DNA of 64,000 nt from Muricea muricata (GCA_963855995.1 OY979718.1:22188282-22252281), one strand, 5' to 3'. Positions 1 through 11,700 are shown, numbered from the stretch's first letter. Numbers and translations are program-made. Notes: a model not told the origin generated them from the letters alone.

Positions 1-118
1 CTTGAACGCTCCACAAATTGGTATTGGTATTGGTATGAGGGCCACAAGTTTTTCAGCTCCTGGCTGTAATGTGTTTTTACCCTCGTGAAATAAAGTTTTA
101 ATAATAATAATAATAATA
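1..118 (+). repeat. LINE 3' tail with (AAT)n end
   Basis: The stretch ends in an AATAAA-type signal (gaaataaag) followed by about seven AAT units, the usual look of a CR1/L2-like non-LTR retrotransposon 3' end. No coding part is in the window. The class is inferred from the tail alone. Confidence 0.45.
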
Positions 119-303
119 AAAGTATGGAGCACTCTTGTAGCCATCGATATATCATATTCGTATAGACATATGTACATATATACAAAATATACAATTGTGC
201 AAAATACCCAAAAAGCTTACCACCACAGTCTTATAAAAAGACCCTAATATTATCGTCAAACGATAGTTTAAATATGTAAAAACGACAGGCTTTTGTCATG
301 TTA

Positions 304-375
304 GCGTTGGTGGTGTAAAGGCTAGCATTGCTGCCTTCCAAGCAGTAGATCCGGGTTCGATTCCCGGCCAACGCA
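304..375 (+). tRNA. tRNA-Gly (anticodon TCC)
   Basis: The 72-nt sequence folds as a standard cloverleaf. The acceptor arm GCGTTGG (304-310) pairs with CCAACGC (368-374), with discriminator A at 375. The anticodon loop is CTTCCAA (335-341), with anticodon TCC at 337-339. The T arm has GGTTCGATTCC, which is also the pol III B box. There is no intron. A run of five T at 378-382 is the expected pol III terminator. All stems look intact, so it is probably a working gene that decodes GGA. Confidence 0.93.
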
Positions 376-377
376 CA

Positions 378-382
378 TTTTT
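378..382 (+). terminator. pol III terminator of tRNA-Gly
   Basis: A T5 run begins two bases after the discriminator base of the tRNA. Confidence 0.7.
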
Positions 383-765
383 GGCTTTATACTAATTTAC
401 TTTTATCTATTTTCTTCTTGATTCATTTGGTCACGGACACTTGTGGCTGTTCTCTTAATACATATAATGGTAATAAAAAGGAAACATAAAAATATTTCAG
501 ACAATAAAAAGAGCTTTGCGAATGTAAACTATTGTGGTTCCCAGACCTCCAATCATATTCCGGTGCGGTTGCTATGCTACAGGTGACTAATCATATTAAA
601 TAAGTCAATTGAATTATTCATTTCTTGAGAATTTTACCTTAAATAAAAATATTGCCGATGTTAGCATTAATGATGGCCCTTCAGAAAAATACAACACATT
701 TGTGCTGTAAAATACGACGAATTTTAAAAAGGTCATAACAGATAATTTTAGAGTTTTCGTACCAC
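383..765. other. no gene seen; upstream flank of FAS1 unit 1
   Basis: No coding or RNA feature is visible up to about 555. From there the sequence becomes alignable to the upstream flank of the second and third FAS1 units, with many indels. Confidence 0.5.
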
Positions 766-991
766 ATGCGCGCGCAGCCGCGGTGCTCACAGGCGATATG
801 CCATGTTAGGCAAAGGTAAATATTGCGGCCATTCATTGATTGGTCCATTTTCAAATGACGTAATGTACGTACAGGTAATGAATTGGAGGTATTATATTAA
901 TCAACGCCACTCATTCCCAATTTTATTTTGACTGGGTGGTTCAAGCTGGAGCTTGGAAAAACTGTTCGGAAGACTGAATAGCGATAAGAAA
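766..991 (+). promoter_or_regulatory. FAS1 promoter/5'UTR block, copy 1
   Basis: This block precedes each of the three FAS1 first exons and is well conserved among them. It has a CG-rich head (gcgcgcagccgcgg), an inverted CCAAT box (ATTGG at 839-843) and a CRE-like TGACGTAA at 856-863, then a 5' leader just before the ATG. Promoter function is inferred from position and conservation; no TATA box is obvious. Confidence 0.5.
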
Positions 992-1411
992 ATGAATGGA
1001 AAAGCTTGCATCGTTTTGTTCTCCTTGTTGGTCCCATGCATGTGTCATTCACTCGGAGTGCTGGTCAGTGAAGATGAGCTGGCTAATGAGGTGAACAAAC
1101 GGGTGAACACCGAGATCGACTTCGATGAAACACTACAAAGATACAATTTGAGTTCGTTTCGAAAGCTTTTGATGCAGGCAAAATTGTTCGATCAGTTAAA
1201 TGTTACAAGTACTAGTTACACCGTATTCGCACCCACCAACAAAGCAATCATGAATGCGAAGGCCGTGCTAATGAACACAACGCGTTTGCCTGAAATACTC
1301 ATGTATCACGTACATCTGGGATCGTTTCCCACAGGCAGGATAAAGGAAAATATGAAGCTCAAAACATTGCTTGGAGGACAGCAGAAAATAAGATTCGAGA
1401 GGTATAATGGG
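992..1411 (+). CDS. FAS1 protein first exon, copy 1
   Basis: This is an open first exon encoding a signal peptide (basic start MNGK, then a hydrophobic run) and the N-terminal two thirds of a FAS1 domain, ending in phase 0 at a perfect donor (GGG|GTAAGT). The FAS1 hallmarks are present: YTVFAPTN (H1 box) and the LMYHV motif. It differs from copies 2 and 3 at several residues (for example R for K in LQRYNL, K for Q in FRKLL, N for S in ERYNG), while those two copies are nearly identical. No exon 2 or 3 of its own lies before the next unit. It is either an alternative first exon of the downstream gene or an orphaned duplicate. I start at the ATG at 992 rather than the in-frame upstream TTG because the signal peptide begins there. 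Confidence 0.8.
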
Positions 1412-2099
1412 GTAAGTTGAATTTTGCTTCGGTGAGTGACGTGCAAGCCTTTCTCACATCACCAAATCCAAGTTCACAAATTACGGAGTGTACACGCGTT
1501 CAGTATCAGGAGAACAATACACCAACCGTTTCCCACTGTTACATTGTTTGTTAAAGTAGTATCAATTATTGTGTTTATAGATAAGGTCAATAAAAAGAGA
1601 GTAGATAGTATTTAGCATAAATTTAGAAAGTGGTTTCTAGAAAATACACCAATTTTCTACGTATTATGGGTTTTTGCTTTTGAGGCAGTCTCGTTTAGCT
1701 GTACACACCATGCCACATGTGGCCGATTTCCTAGTATTTCAGCTCATTACCATAAAATACCGAGAAATGTAAAGTCACGTGGCTGAACACACAGCAACTC
1801 AATATCAAATTTCCCGACCTCGAGCCCGACACAAGAATCTCCTCAGCAATGCACGAGAATTAGATCAACTTCATATGGCAAGACATCTACGAGTGATATT
1901 CATAAGCCTGCTTTGGATACTGAAATAAACCTGCTAAATTTGCCGGATATTTTTGACAAATTTGATATTTTAAATTCGAGGCTGCGAGCACGCTAGATTT
2001 TCATTTGTGGCAATTATTTATTCTGACAGTGTTCATGGTTAAGGCCTCTCAACATGCCTTTAGCACAGACTAACGAGTTAGCAGCAGCGAAGTTCCTTC

Positions 2100-2525
2100 G
2101 CAATGTCTAAAATTTTTAGCAATTACATTTCATGTCATTTAAAAAATTATGATTACGGCTATAAATTATTTCGGCACTGGGATCAGGACAAACTAGCCAA
2201 GGTCATCAGATCTAACTCAAACTGGCCAACGTTATTCCAGTCTACGAGAGTAATGGTTAGTAAGAATATGAATAAGTTATCGACCAAGTCAAATATGAAT
2301 AGTTTTCGACCAATCTCCGTCTTGCGGCGTTGCTCTCGAAGATATTTCAGAGGCACATCAACACAGCAATGTATAATCATTTGAATGATAACAATTTCTA
2401 ATACAATTTTCAGTCTGGATTTTGCAAGGCCTACTCCACTGAAACAGCTCTTATTAGGTTGATTGACCAACCTTTCTGGAATTTCGTCAGTGATCAAATT
2501 AATGGTTTAGACTTTAGTGTTTATT
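2100..2525 (+). pseudogene. LINE reverse-transcriptase fragment, unit 1, 5' part
   Basis: Frame-shifted remains of a CR1/L2-like non-LTR reverse transcriptase. The FRPISVL block and the 'Q(S)GF..Y.TETALIRLI' region can be read across several frames. The fragment stops at 2525, where another element is inserted, and resumes at 4758. The same fragment, uninterrupted, follows the first exon of unit 2. Confidence 0.7.
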
Positions 2526-4755
2526 ACTCCGCCTGCCGTAGGCGAGGCGGAGTTTTAAATTCGCCCCGTTTCTGTTTTTTTTTTTTTTTTTTTCGGTGTC
2601 AGAAGTCGGTGCAGCGCTCATGGGTGATACCGCTGGCACAAACCGCGTGAGCCGACCTAAACACGGCGTTTAAACTCAATTTCTAGCGAAATGTGTCAAC
2701 AAAACACGCATTTAAACATGCATGCTAGAACATCTAAACCGCAAGAAGGTTTTACGTGCAAAGATTCTCATTCAAAATGCTTTAAAACGACAAATTCCAG
2801 CGATGTGTCGCGGTGAAGTTTTGAGAGCGTGTTTCCGTCATTTTCTGGCTTATTCCTACTTTTAAGGAAATTTAGAAATTTCTACACAAGAATCAAACGC
2901 AAATTCTACTGAAATATCTACATACAAAACACTTTTTTTAACATGTAATAGTTAACAAAAAGGGACAGGAAGGTTCTTTATCAAAACATTGCTCCAGAAA
3001 TGTTTTAAAACGGCAAATTCTGATAGACTCCATCATTCCATGATTAAGGAATGAGTCTAGGAAATGTGTTCCTAATTCTAAACACGTTGTGATTGCTTTC
3101 CTTGGTTTTCTATTTCTACCTGTGTTGAGATGCTAATATTTCGTGCAAAATGATTTATTTGCTTGTAGGATCTCATGTAATTATAAAAGTAAGAGACATT
3201 TTACATTCCAATTCCAGAAATACATAATATTATGTTAGTCTAAAGTTCCCAACAAATTATATCGTGGATACTTCAGACTTCAAACTTAATAGCTTAGTAT
3301 TTTTTTTAATTTTTGTTGTTTTTATGAGCGATTTTAATACTTGTTTTGTTAGAACGTCAACAGTCATAGCTGAGTGCGGCATTTTAGTCTTTACCTATAG
3401 TATTTATAATAACTTTCTTTATAAAAAAATTGACATGTTTATTGTTGAATAGTTGACTCAGAGAAAGGATTTCAAATTGGATATCACAGAAAATACAGAT
3501 CACAGAAATACTTTTATGTCGATTACTGCAAAGATTGTTGCTATAATTATTAATATGGCAAGAAAAAAACTCAAAAATGCAAAATAAAAAAAGGAACAAA
3601 ATTTAACTTAAATTCTAACTTAAATTTAGTAAAATTTCAACTGGCACTTTCTCAATTTGCCAAAACTTTATCAGACACCCTGCCTATATACCAATGTTTT
3701 AACTGACACCTGAAGCTTTCTGGAAGTAAATACTTTGTCAGCATGTCGAAAGTCTAACTGACAACTTGTGGGCATGTACAGGTCAAAGTCTAACCGACAT
3801 CTTGTCAACAAGCCAAAAGCCTTACCGACATCTTGTCAACAAGCCAAAAGCCTAACCGACATCTTGTCACCAAGCCAAAAGCCTAACCGACATCTTGTCA
3901 ACAAGCGAAAAGCATTACCGACATCTTGCCAACAAGCCAAAAGCCTAACCAACATCTTGTCAACAAGCCAAAAGCCTAACTGACATCTTGTCAACAAGCC
4001 AAAAACCTAACCGACATCTTGTCAACATGCCAAAAGTCTAACTAGGAGCATATCAACATGTCAAAAGTCCATTTCAAAGCTTGTCCACATATCAAAAGAC
4101 TAACTCAGATCTTATCAACATGTCAAAAGTCTGCTCGAAAACTTGTCAACTAGTCAAAATCCTTACCAACATTTAATAAACATGCCAAATATTTACCTGA
4201 CACCTTATCAACACATCAAATATCTAATTCAAAGCTTGTCAATATATCAAAAGGCTAGCCAACATTTTCGCAACAAATTATATCGTGGAGACTTCAGGCA
4301 GTGTGCTACAGAATAGATTTAATAAATTGATGGATTTAATAGATTGATGTATTGTATACACTTTTAGTAAAATTTTCTTTACTTGCAAAATAAAACAGCT
4401 ATATGTTGGTGGTATTATGGCAAAAGAATCTTGTTTAACATATGTACAATGAAAGTCTTTAATTTAAATTAAATTCTAAAAACTGCAATCCTACTAGGAC
4501 TCTGGACAGAGTGCCTGGCAGGTCACTCAGACATTGATTTTTGGTTATCTTAGTGATTACATAAGATGTGCTAGCAATGTCTTAAGATGCCTTGGAAGGT
4601 ACCCTAATAATAATTGATTTAAAAAGGAATTAGTTGGGCAGAACAGAAATAAGTGAATATACCCCACCCCCAATGAACGCTCTAGTTACAGCCCTGCCTG
4701 GTTTTGTGCCCATTTTCGTTTGGCAGGCGGAGTGAACGCCTTAGCAGGCGTCTTG
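2526..4755. mobile_element. 2.23-kb insertion splitting the LINE fragment
   Basis: Unit 2 gives the pre-insertion site: tttatt|gatttc at 7310/7311 is contiguous there. In unit 1 it is split by 2230 bp, with a possible TT target duplication (2524-2525, 4756-4757). The left end is actccgcctgcc (2526-2537) and opens a near-palindrome. Its inverted copy ggcaggcggagt sits at 4722-4733, 22 bp inside the right end, which has its own small hairpin. The element holds a T17-type run (about 2574), a 31-bp minisatellite, and two direct copies of caacaaattatatcgtgga (about 3250 and 4269). No transposase is visible. The superfamily is unassigned. Confidence 0.85.
3771..4265. repeat. 31-bp minisatellite
   Basis: Tandem units of 31 bp with the core 'accgacatcttgtcaacaag'. 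About eight units are close matches (to about 4030), then the array decays into diverged copies up to about 4265. It lies inside the 2.23-kb insertion. Units are contiguous with no unique spacers. Confidence 0.9.
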
Positions 4756-4757
4756 TT

Positions 4758-4860
4758 GATTTCAAAAAGGCGTTTGAATTTATTGATCATAATATCTTAT
4801 GGTCAAAAAACATTTTGGTCTATCTTCTAATTTCTGCGATTTGTTTGAAAAATCGCAAGC
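4758..4860 (+). pseudogene. LINE reverse-transcriptase fragment, unit 1, 3' part
   Basis: Continuation of the interrupted LINE. Reading across the empty site in unit 2 gives the conserved RT motif A (FIDFKKAFEYLDHNIL). The sequence then leads into the upstream flank of FAS1 unit 2. Confidence 0.65.
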
Positions 4861-5300
4861 ACCAGCATTATTTTTAATCAGCAGCATACGTTGAGCCTCA
4901 CTGCGCATGCGATTTTTCCCCAAAATCATGGAACGATCAAATGAATTTTACCAGAGTCATCGCCAACCGCCATCCGGGGAGGCCCTGGGACTAAGGTTGA
5001 TTTCGGTGCGGTTGCTACAAGTGACTTGTCGATCTCTGAGTCTTTTGGTTGACTTTAGTTTTCAAATTACTGTCATATTTATCTTGTATATTGTTACAGA
5101 TGGTTTTCACAATATATAAGTCAATTGATTCATTTATTTCTTGAGAATTTTACCTTAAGTTACACTGAGTATTAAAAAATATTGCTGATGCAAGCTAGAG
5201 CATTAATGATGGCCTTTCAGAAAAATACAATACATTTGTACTGTAAAATACGACGAATTTTAAAGGCCATAGCAGATAATTTCGTAGATTTTATCCAATA

Positions 5301-5540
5301 CACAGCCAAAAACGCACAACCTGTTCTGGCCTGATGAAAACAGCATTGAACAATGTTTTGCTGCCAACATTGTTCAAGATTGTCAACAATATTGTTCAAC
5401 ATTGTTACACCTGATTGCAGGCTAATTCAGGCTCATCAACTTGTTCGGTATTGTTGACAACCTTGAACAATGTGGGCAGCACAACATTGTTCAATGCTGT
5501 TTTCATCAGGCCAGAACAGGTTGTGCGTTTTTTTGCTGTG
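5301..5540. mobile_element. palindromic MITE, FAS1 unit 2
   Basis: A 240-bp element with long inverted arms (cacagcc... / ...gctgtg) lies just upstream of the FAS1 promoter block. A possible TA target duplication flanks it (5299-5300, 5541-5542). Unit 1 lacks it. Its 139-bp core (5351-5489) is the exact reverse complement of the core of the copy in unit 3, while the outer ends keep the same orientation. Confidence 0.85.
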
Positions 5541-5547
5541 TACCATG

Positions 5548-5772
5548 TGCGCGCGCAACCGCGGTGCTCACAGGCGCTATGCCATGTAAGGCAAAGGTAA
5601 ATATTGCGGCCATTCATTGATTGGTCCATTTTCAAATGACGTAACGTACGTACAAGCAATGAATTGGAGGTATTAATCAACGCCACTTATTCCGGTCCAA
5701 TTTCATTTTGACTGGGCTGTTCAAGCTGGAGCTTGGAAAATACTCTTTGGAAGACTGAATAGCGATAAGAAA
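5548..5772 (+). promoter_or_regulatory. FAS1 promoter/5'UTR block, copy 2
   Basis: Same block as upstream of unit 1: inverted CCAAT (ATTGG, 5620-5624), TGACGTAA (5637-5644), and a leader running into the ATG at 5773. Near-identical to copy 3. Confidence 0.5.
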
Positions 5773-6192
5773 ATGAATGGAAAAGCTTGCATCGTTTTGT
5801 TCTCCTTGTTGGTCCCATGCATGTGTCATTCACTCGGAGTGCTGGTCAGTGAAGATGAGCTGGCTAATGAAGTGAACAAACGGGTGAACACCGAGATCGA
5901 CTTCGATGAAACACTACAAAAATACAATTTGAGTTCGTTTCGACAGCTTCTGATGCAGGCAAAATTGTTCGATCAGTTAAATGTTACAAGTACTAGTTAC
6001 ACTGTATTCGCACCCACCAACGAAGCAATCATGAATGCGAAGGCCGTGCTAATGAACACAACGCGTTTGCCTGAAATACTCATGTATCACGTACATCTGG
6101 GATCGTTTCCCACAGACAGGATAAAGGAAAATATGAAGCTCAAAACATTGCTCGGAGGACAGCGGAAAATAAGATTCGAGAGGTATAGTGGG
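5773..6192 (+). CDS. FAS1 protein first exon, copy 2
   Basis: An intact first exon with signal peptide, the N-terminal part of FAS1 domain 1 and a phase-0 donor (GGG|GTAAGT). The protein differs from copy 3 at one position only, C versus Y near the end of the signal peptide (PCMCHS versus PCMYHS). Like copy 1 it has no exon 2 or 3 before the next unit. It could be used as an alternative first exon, skipping copy 3, or be silent. It keeps its full reading frame and splice donor, which argues against long neglect, though recent duplication explains that equally well. Confidence 0.8.
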
Positions 6193-6884
6193 GTAAGTTG
6201 AATTTTGCTTCGATGAGGGACGTGCAAGCCTTGCTCACATCACCAAATCCAAACTTCGTTCACAAATCATGGAGTGTACACGCGTTCAGTGTCAAGAGAA
6301 CAATACACCGACCGTTTCCCACTGTTACATTGTTTGTTAAAGTAGTATCAATTATTGTGCTTACAGATAAGGCCAATAAAAAGAGAATAGATAGTATTTA
6401 CCATAAATTTATATGTGGTTTCTAGAAAATGCGCCCATTTTCTACGTATTATGGGCTTTTGCTTTCGAGGCAGTTTCGTTTAGCTGTACACACCATGCCA
6501 CATGCGGCCGATTTCCTAGTATTTCAGCTCATTACCATAAAATACCGAGAAATGTAAAGTCACGTGGCTGAACACACAGCAACTCAATATCAAATTTCCC
6601 GACCTCGAGCCCGACACAAGAATCTCCTCAGCAATGCACGAGAATTAGATCAACTTAATATGGCAAGACATCTACGAGTGATATTCATAAGCCTGCTTTG
6701 GATACTGAAATAAACCTGCTAAATTTGCCGGATATTTTTGACAAATTTGATATTTTAAATTCGAGGCTGCGAGCACGCTAGATTTTCATTTGTGGCAATT
6801 ATTTATTCTGACAGTGTTCATAGTTAAGGCCTCTCAACATGCCTTTAGCACAGACTAACGAGTTAGCAGCAGCGAAGTTCCTTC

Positions 6885-7420
6885 GCAATGTCTAAAATTT
6901 TTAGCAATTACATTTCATGTCATTTAAAAAATTATGATTACGGCTATAAATTATTTCGGCACTGGGATCAGGACAAACTAGCCAAGGTCATCAGATCTAA
7001 CTCAAACTGGCCAACGTTATTCCAGTCTACGAGAGTAATGGTTATTAAGAATATGAATAAGTTATCGACCAAGTCAAATATGAATAGTTTTCGACCAATC
7101 TCCGTCTTGCGGCGTTGCTCTCGAAGATATTTCAGAGGCACATCAACACAGCAATGTATAATAATTTGAATGATAACAATTTCTAATACAATTTTCAGTC
7201 TGGATTTTGCAAGGCCTACTCCACTGAAACAGCTCTTATTAGGTTGATTGACCAACCTTTCTGGAATTTCGTCAGTGATCAAATTAATGGTTTAGACTTT
7301 AGTGTTTATTGATTTCAAAAAGGCGTTTGAATATCTTGATCATAATATCTTATGGTCAAAAAACATTTTGGTCTATCTTCTAATTTCTGCGATTTGTTTG
7401 AAAAATCGCAAGCACCAGCA
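6885..7420 (+). pseudogene. LINE reverse-transcriptase fragment, unit 2
   Basis: Uninterrupted copy of the LINE fragment in unit 1, still carrying stops and frameshifts. It contains FRPISVL and, in a second frame, motif A (VFIDFKKAFEYLDHN). The join at 7310/7311 is the empty site for the 2.23-kb insertion of unit 1. Confidence 0.75.
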
Positions 7421-7853
7421 TTATTTTTAATTAGCAGCATACGTTGAGCCTCACTGCGCATGCGATTTTTCCCCAAAATCATGGAACGATCAAATGAATT
7501 TTACCAGAGTCATCGCCAACCGCCATCCGGGGAGGCCCTGGGACTAAGGTTGATTTCGGTGCGGTTGCTACAAGTGACTTGTCGATCTCTGAGTCTTTTG
7601 GTTGACTTTAGTTTTCAAATTACTGTCATATTTATCTTGTATATTGTTACAGATGGTTTTCACAATATATAAGTCAATTGATTCATTTATTTCTTGAGAA
7701 TTTTACCTTAAGTTACACTGAGTATTAAAAAATATTGCTGATGCATGCTAGAGCATTAATGATGGCCTTTCAGAAAAATACAATACATTTGTACTGTAAA
7801 ATACGACGAATTTTAAAGGCCATAGCAGATAATTTCGTAGATTTTATCCAATA

Positions 7854-8093
7854 CACAGCCAAAAACGCACAACCTGTTCTGGCCTGATGAAAACAGCATT
7901 GAACAATGTTGTGCTGCCCACATTGTTCAAGGTTGTCAACAATACCGAACAAGTTGATGAGCCTGAATTAGCCTGCAATCAGGTGTAACAATGTTGAACA
8001 ATATTGTTGACAATCTTGAACAATGTTGGCAGCAAAACATTGTTCAATGCTGTTTTCATCAGGCCAGAACAGGTTGTGCGTTTTTTTGCTGTG
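7854..8093. mobile_element. palindromic MITE, FAS1 unit 3, core inverted
   Basis: A 240-bp counterpart of the unit 2 MITE at the same position and with the same outer ends. The 139-bp core (7904-8042) is flipped relative to 5351-5489. Confidence 0.85.
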
Positions 8094-8100
8094 TACCATG

Positions 8101-8325
8101 TGCGCGCGCAACCGCGGTGCTCACAGGCGCTATGCCATGTAAGGCAAAGGTAAATATTGCGGCCATTCATTGATTGGTCCATTTTCAAATGACGTAACGT
8201 ACGTACAAGCAATGAATTGGAGGTATTAATCAACGCCACTTATTCCGGTCCAATTTCATTTTGACTGGGCTGTTCAAGCTGGAGCTTGGAAAATACTCTT
8301 TGGAAGACTGAATAGCGATAAGAAA
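8101..8325 (+). promoter_or_regulatory. FAS1 promoter/5'UTR block, copy 3
   Basis: Inverted CCAAT (8173-8177) and TGACGTAA (8190-8197), then the leader to the ATG at 8326. As the copy nearest the downstream exons it is the most likely working promoter. Confidence 0.5.
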
Positions 8326-8745
8326 ATGAATGGAAAAGCTTGCATCGTTTTGTTCTCCTTGTTGGTCCCATGCATGTATCATTCACTCGGAGTGCTGGTC
8401 AGTGAAGATGAGCTGGCTAATGAAGTGAACAAACGGGTGAACACCGAGATCGACTTCGATGAAACACTACAAAAATACAATTTGAGTTCGTTTCGACAGC
8501 TTCTGATGCAGGCAAAATTGTTCGATCAGTTAAATGTTACAAGTACTAGTTACACTGTATTCGCACCCACCAACGAAGCAATCATGAATGCGAAGGCCGT
8601 GCTAATGAACACAACGCGTTTGCCTGAAATACTCATGTATCACGTACATCTGGGATCGTTTCCCACAGACAGGATAAAGGAAAATATGAAGCTCAAAACA
8701 TTGCTCGGAGGACAGCGGAAAATAAGATTCGAGAGGTATAGTGGG
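8326..8745 (+). CDS. FAS1 gene exon 1 (copy 3)
   Basis: Signal peptide plus the first part of FAS1 domain 1. It ends phase 0 at GGG|GTAAGT. Confidence 0.87.
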
Positions 8746-11700
8746 GTAAGTTGAATTTTGCTTCGATGAGGGACGTGCAAGCCTTGCTCACATCACCAAA
8801 TCCAAACTTCGTTCACAAATCATGGAGTGTACACGCGTTCAGTGTCAAGAGAACAATACACCAACCGTTTCCCACTGTTACATTGTTTGTTAAAGTAGTA
8901 TCAATTATTGTGCTTACAGATAAGGCCAATAAAAAGAGAGTAGATAGTATTTACCATAAATTTATATGTGGTTTCTAGAAAATGCGCCCATTTTCTACGT
9001 ATTATGGGCTTTTGCTTTCGAGGCAGTTTCGTTTAGCTGTACACACCATGCCACATGCGGCCGATTTCCTAGTATTTCAGCTCATTAGCATGAAATACCG
9101 AGAAATTTCAAGTCACGTGGCTAAACACACGGCAACTCAATATCGAATTTCCCGACCTCGCGGCTCGAGCCCGACACAAGAATTTCCTCGGCAATGCACG
9201 AGAATTAAATCATCGTCTTTTGGAAAACATCTGCGAGTGATTTTTTTTAAGCCTGCTTTGTATACCGAAATGAAATTGCTGAATTTGATATTTTCGACAA
9301 ATTTGATACTTTAAATTTCAGGCTGCGAGCACGCTAGATTTTCACTTATGGCAATTATTTATTTTGACAGTGTTCATAGCTAAGACCACTTAACGCGCTT
9401 TTACCATAGACTGGTGAGTTAGTCGCAGCGAAGTTCCTTTGCAATGTCTGAAATTTTTACCAATTACATTTCATGTCATGCAGTAAAAAAATATGATTAG
9501 GGCTATAAATTATACCTGAACCGCCATGAGATCAAACTGGCCAAAGTTTTTCCAGTCTACAATGGTGATGAATGAACAGGGACGTAGCCGAGGGAGCCGC
9601 GGCTCCCCCCCCCCCCCCCCCCACTTCGTTAAAAGAGAGGTTTAGCAAAGACGACACAACGCCTTTGACAACGCCAAAGCGAGGTAAAAACGAAATGCCG
9701 TGAGCAAATCTGGAGATGGGTAATCACGGCATTTTACGTCGCATTGACCTCACGTCTCTTTGCTAAACCTCCCCAAGTATTTAACGCGATATAGGCGCGT
9801 CAAACCTATCATAATTATTACTATCAGCAGGGCTCCTCCCCTTTGAAAGTTCTGGCTACGTCCCTGTGAATGAACGAGTTATCGACTAAGTTAAATATGA
9901 ATAGTTTTTGACCAATCTCCGTTTTGCGGCGTTGCTCTCCAAAATATTTGTGATGCGACACATCCACAAAGCGATGTATAATCATTTACATCATAACAAT
10001 TTCTTATACAATTTTCCGTCTGGATTTTGCAAGACTTACTCCACTGGAACAGCTCTTATCACGTTAATTGCACTATAATTGGAAAAATTAATGGAGAACT
10101 TTGCACTTTAGGAGCCAGAATTAAACAAAGTTTTTCGCAAATGAATAATTGTGGCACAATAATTCGAAAAATGGGCTCGTACGCGTGCATGTATCTACGC
10201 TTTTCAATTCCATGGCAAACAAAAATAGGACACAATACATAAACCTAAGGAATAAGATTGCTCAGTTTTTAAATATCATTTAAACCACTATTGTTAGATG
10301 TCATTGTGAAAAATAGAATTATATGATCAATGGCATATTATATAATTCTCATAGTAAGTTGCGCAGGAAGCCCAGAAGGTAGGCCACAAGTGACCTTTTT
10401 AAAATGCTGAAAAAGCAATGGTATATTTAAGCTATGTCTTAGCAGGGTTCCATCCTTTCTTAAGAAAACATAGTTCGCTAAAGACTTCAGAAATAGACTA
10501 CTGGCCATTTAGTTTATGTGCAGTATTCTTATTTTGGCAAAATATTACTATCAGTGATTTTGAATTTGAGTGTTATTAAACAATTATTGAATGAGGTCGA
10601 GCAGGATATGAGGAATTATTAAGGCAGAGGTATGTGTTATCCTCCGAAGCCGAAGGCTGAGGCAGATAATACAAACTGAGGCCTTAATAATTCTTCATAT
10701 CCTGCGAGAACCGGATTCAATAATTGTCTTATTATTTTTTGAAAATATTTTAAACTCAGTCTAAACGCTTGCTTTGTAAGTAAGAAGACACAAGCTGCTA
10801 ATCATGGAACAGCATGAAATTGTTCGAAAACTTTAATAAGCCAATCAGACTACAGAAAAATATTCTTAAAACAATTGTCAGATTACAAGGTCAGTCAAAA
10901 GCCGCATAAATTATAGCGTGATGTCATATCTTGTTTCAATATATGACGAAATGTGTCTTAATGTTGTATTATTTGTTTTCAATATACGACGAAATTACTC
11001 ATGTCGTATATTTATTGTCAACCCCAAATTTGGGCAACTATCAAGCGTATATGACAATTTCACCTTTTGCTCTTAATAACCAATCAAAACACCTGAAATA
11101 TTTTTAATAAATAATAATTGGATTTATTGCATGGTAATAAGTGTGAAACTGAATATGTGTGCATACTCATGTCGTCACGGATTGCTGAAAAATTAAAAAC
11201 TGTGCAATATCGCTTGCGATCGCTTCGCACGCCGCAGAATTTGTTCGATCGTGTCAAAAACTGCATCGAGCGTGTAGAGCTGTCTTTCGACTTTGCTGTG
11301 ACGGTATTTGTTTTCGCAGGGAGCGTGTTTACCTCGAGATATTTGCGTTTGAAAAAGGGCACTTGTCGGCCGAGTGACCTGCCTTGTCGATTTTTTTTAT
11401 AACATTAATAGAGACCTTTAGTTTGGCGTTTACGGCAAACCTGAGACACGTCCTTTGAGATAGAAATAAAACTATTGACCGTGAAATGTTTTACCTATAC
11501 GAACTATTAATAAGAATAAATACACTGCACATAGATAGATCGTTCGATCACAGACACTTGCTGACTGACGTCAATTATTTTCCTGCTTACATGGCTTCAC
11601 GTTTGAATTGTGGCGTTTCATGTTTGAATTCTACAATTGAACTGCTAGACATGCTCATAGCGGCTCACTGCAAACGTGAAACGTCAACTCGAACGTCAAG

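Noticed and set aside
2183..2497. Minus-strand open frame over the LINE fragment (also 6968-7282)
   Set aside because: It is antisense to RT motifs on the plus strand and has no family resemblance.
3771..4265. CRISPR-like regular repeats
   Set aside because: Units are contiguous and drift gradually, with no unique spacers, in a eukaryotic transposon: a minisatellite.
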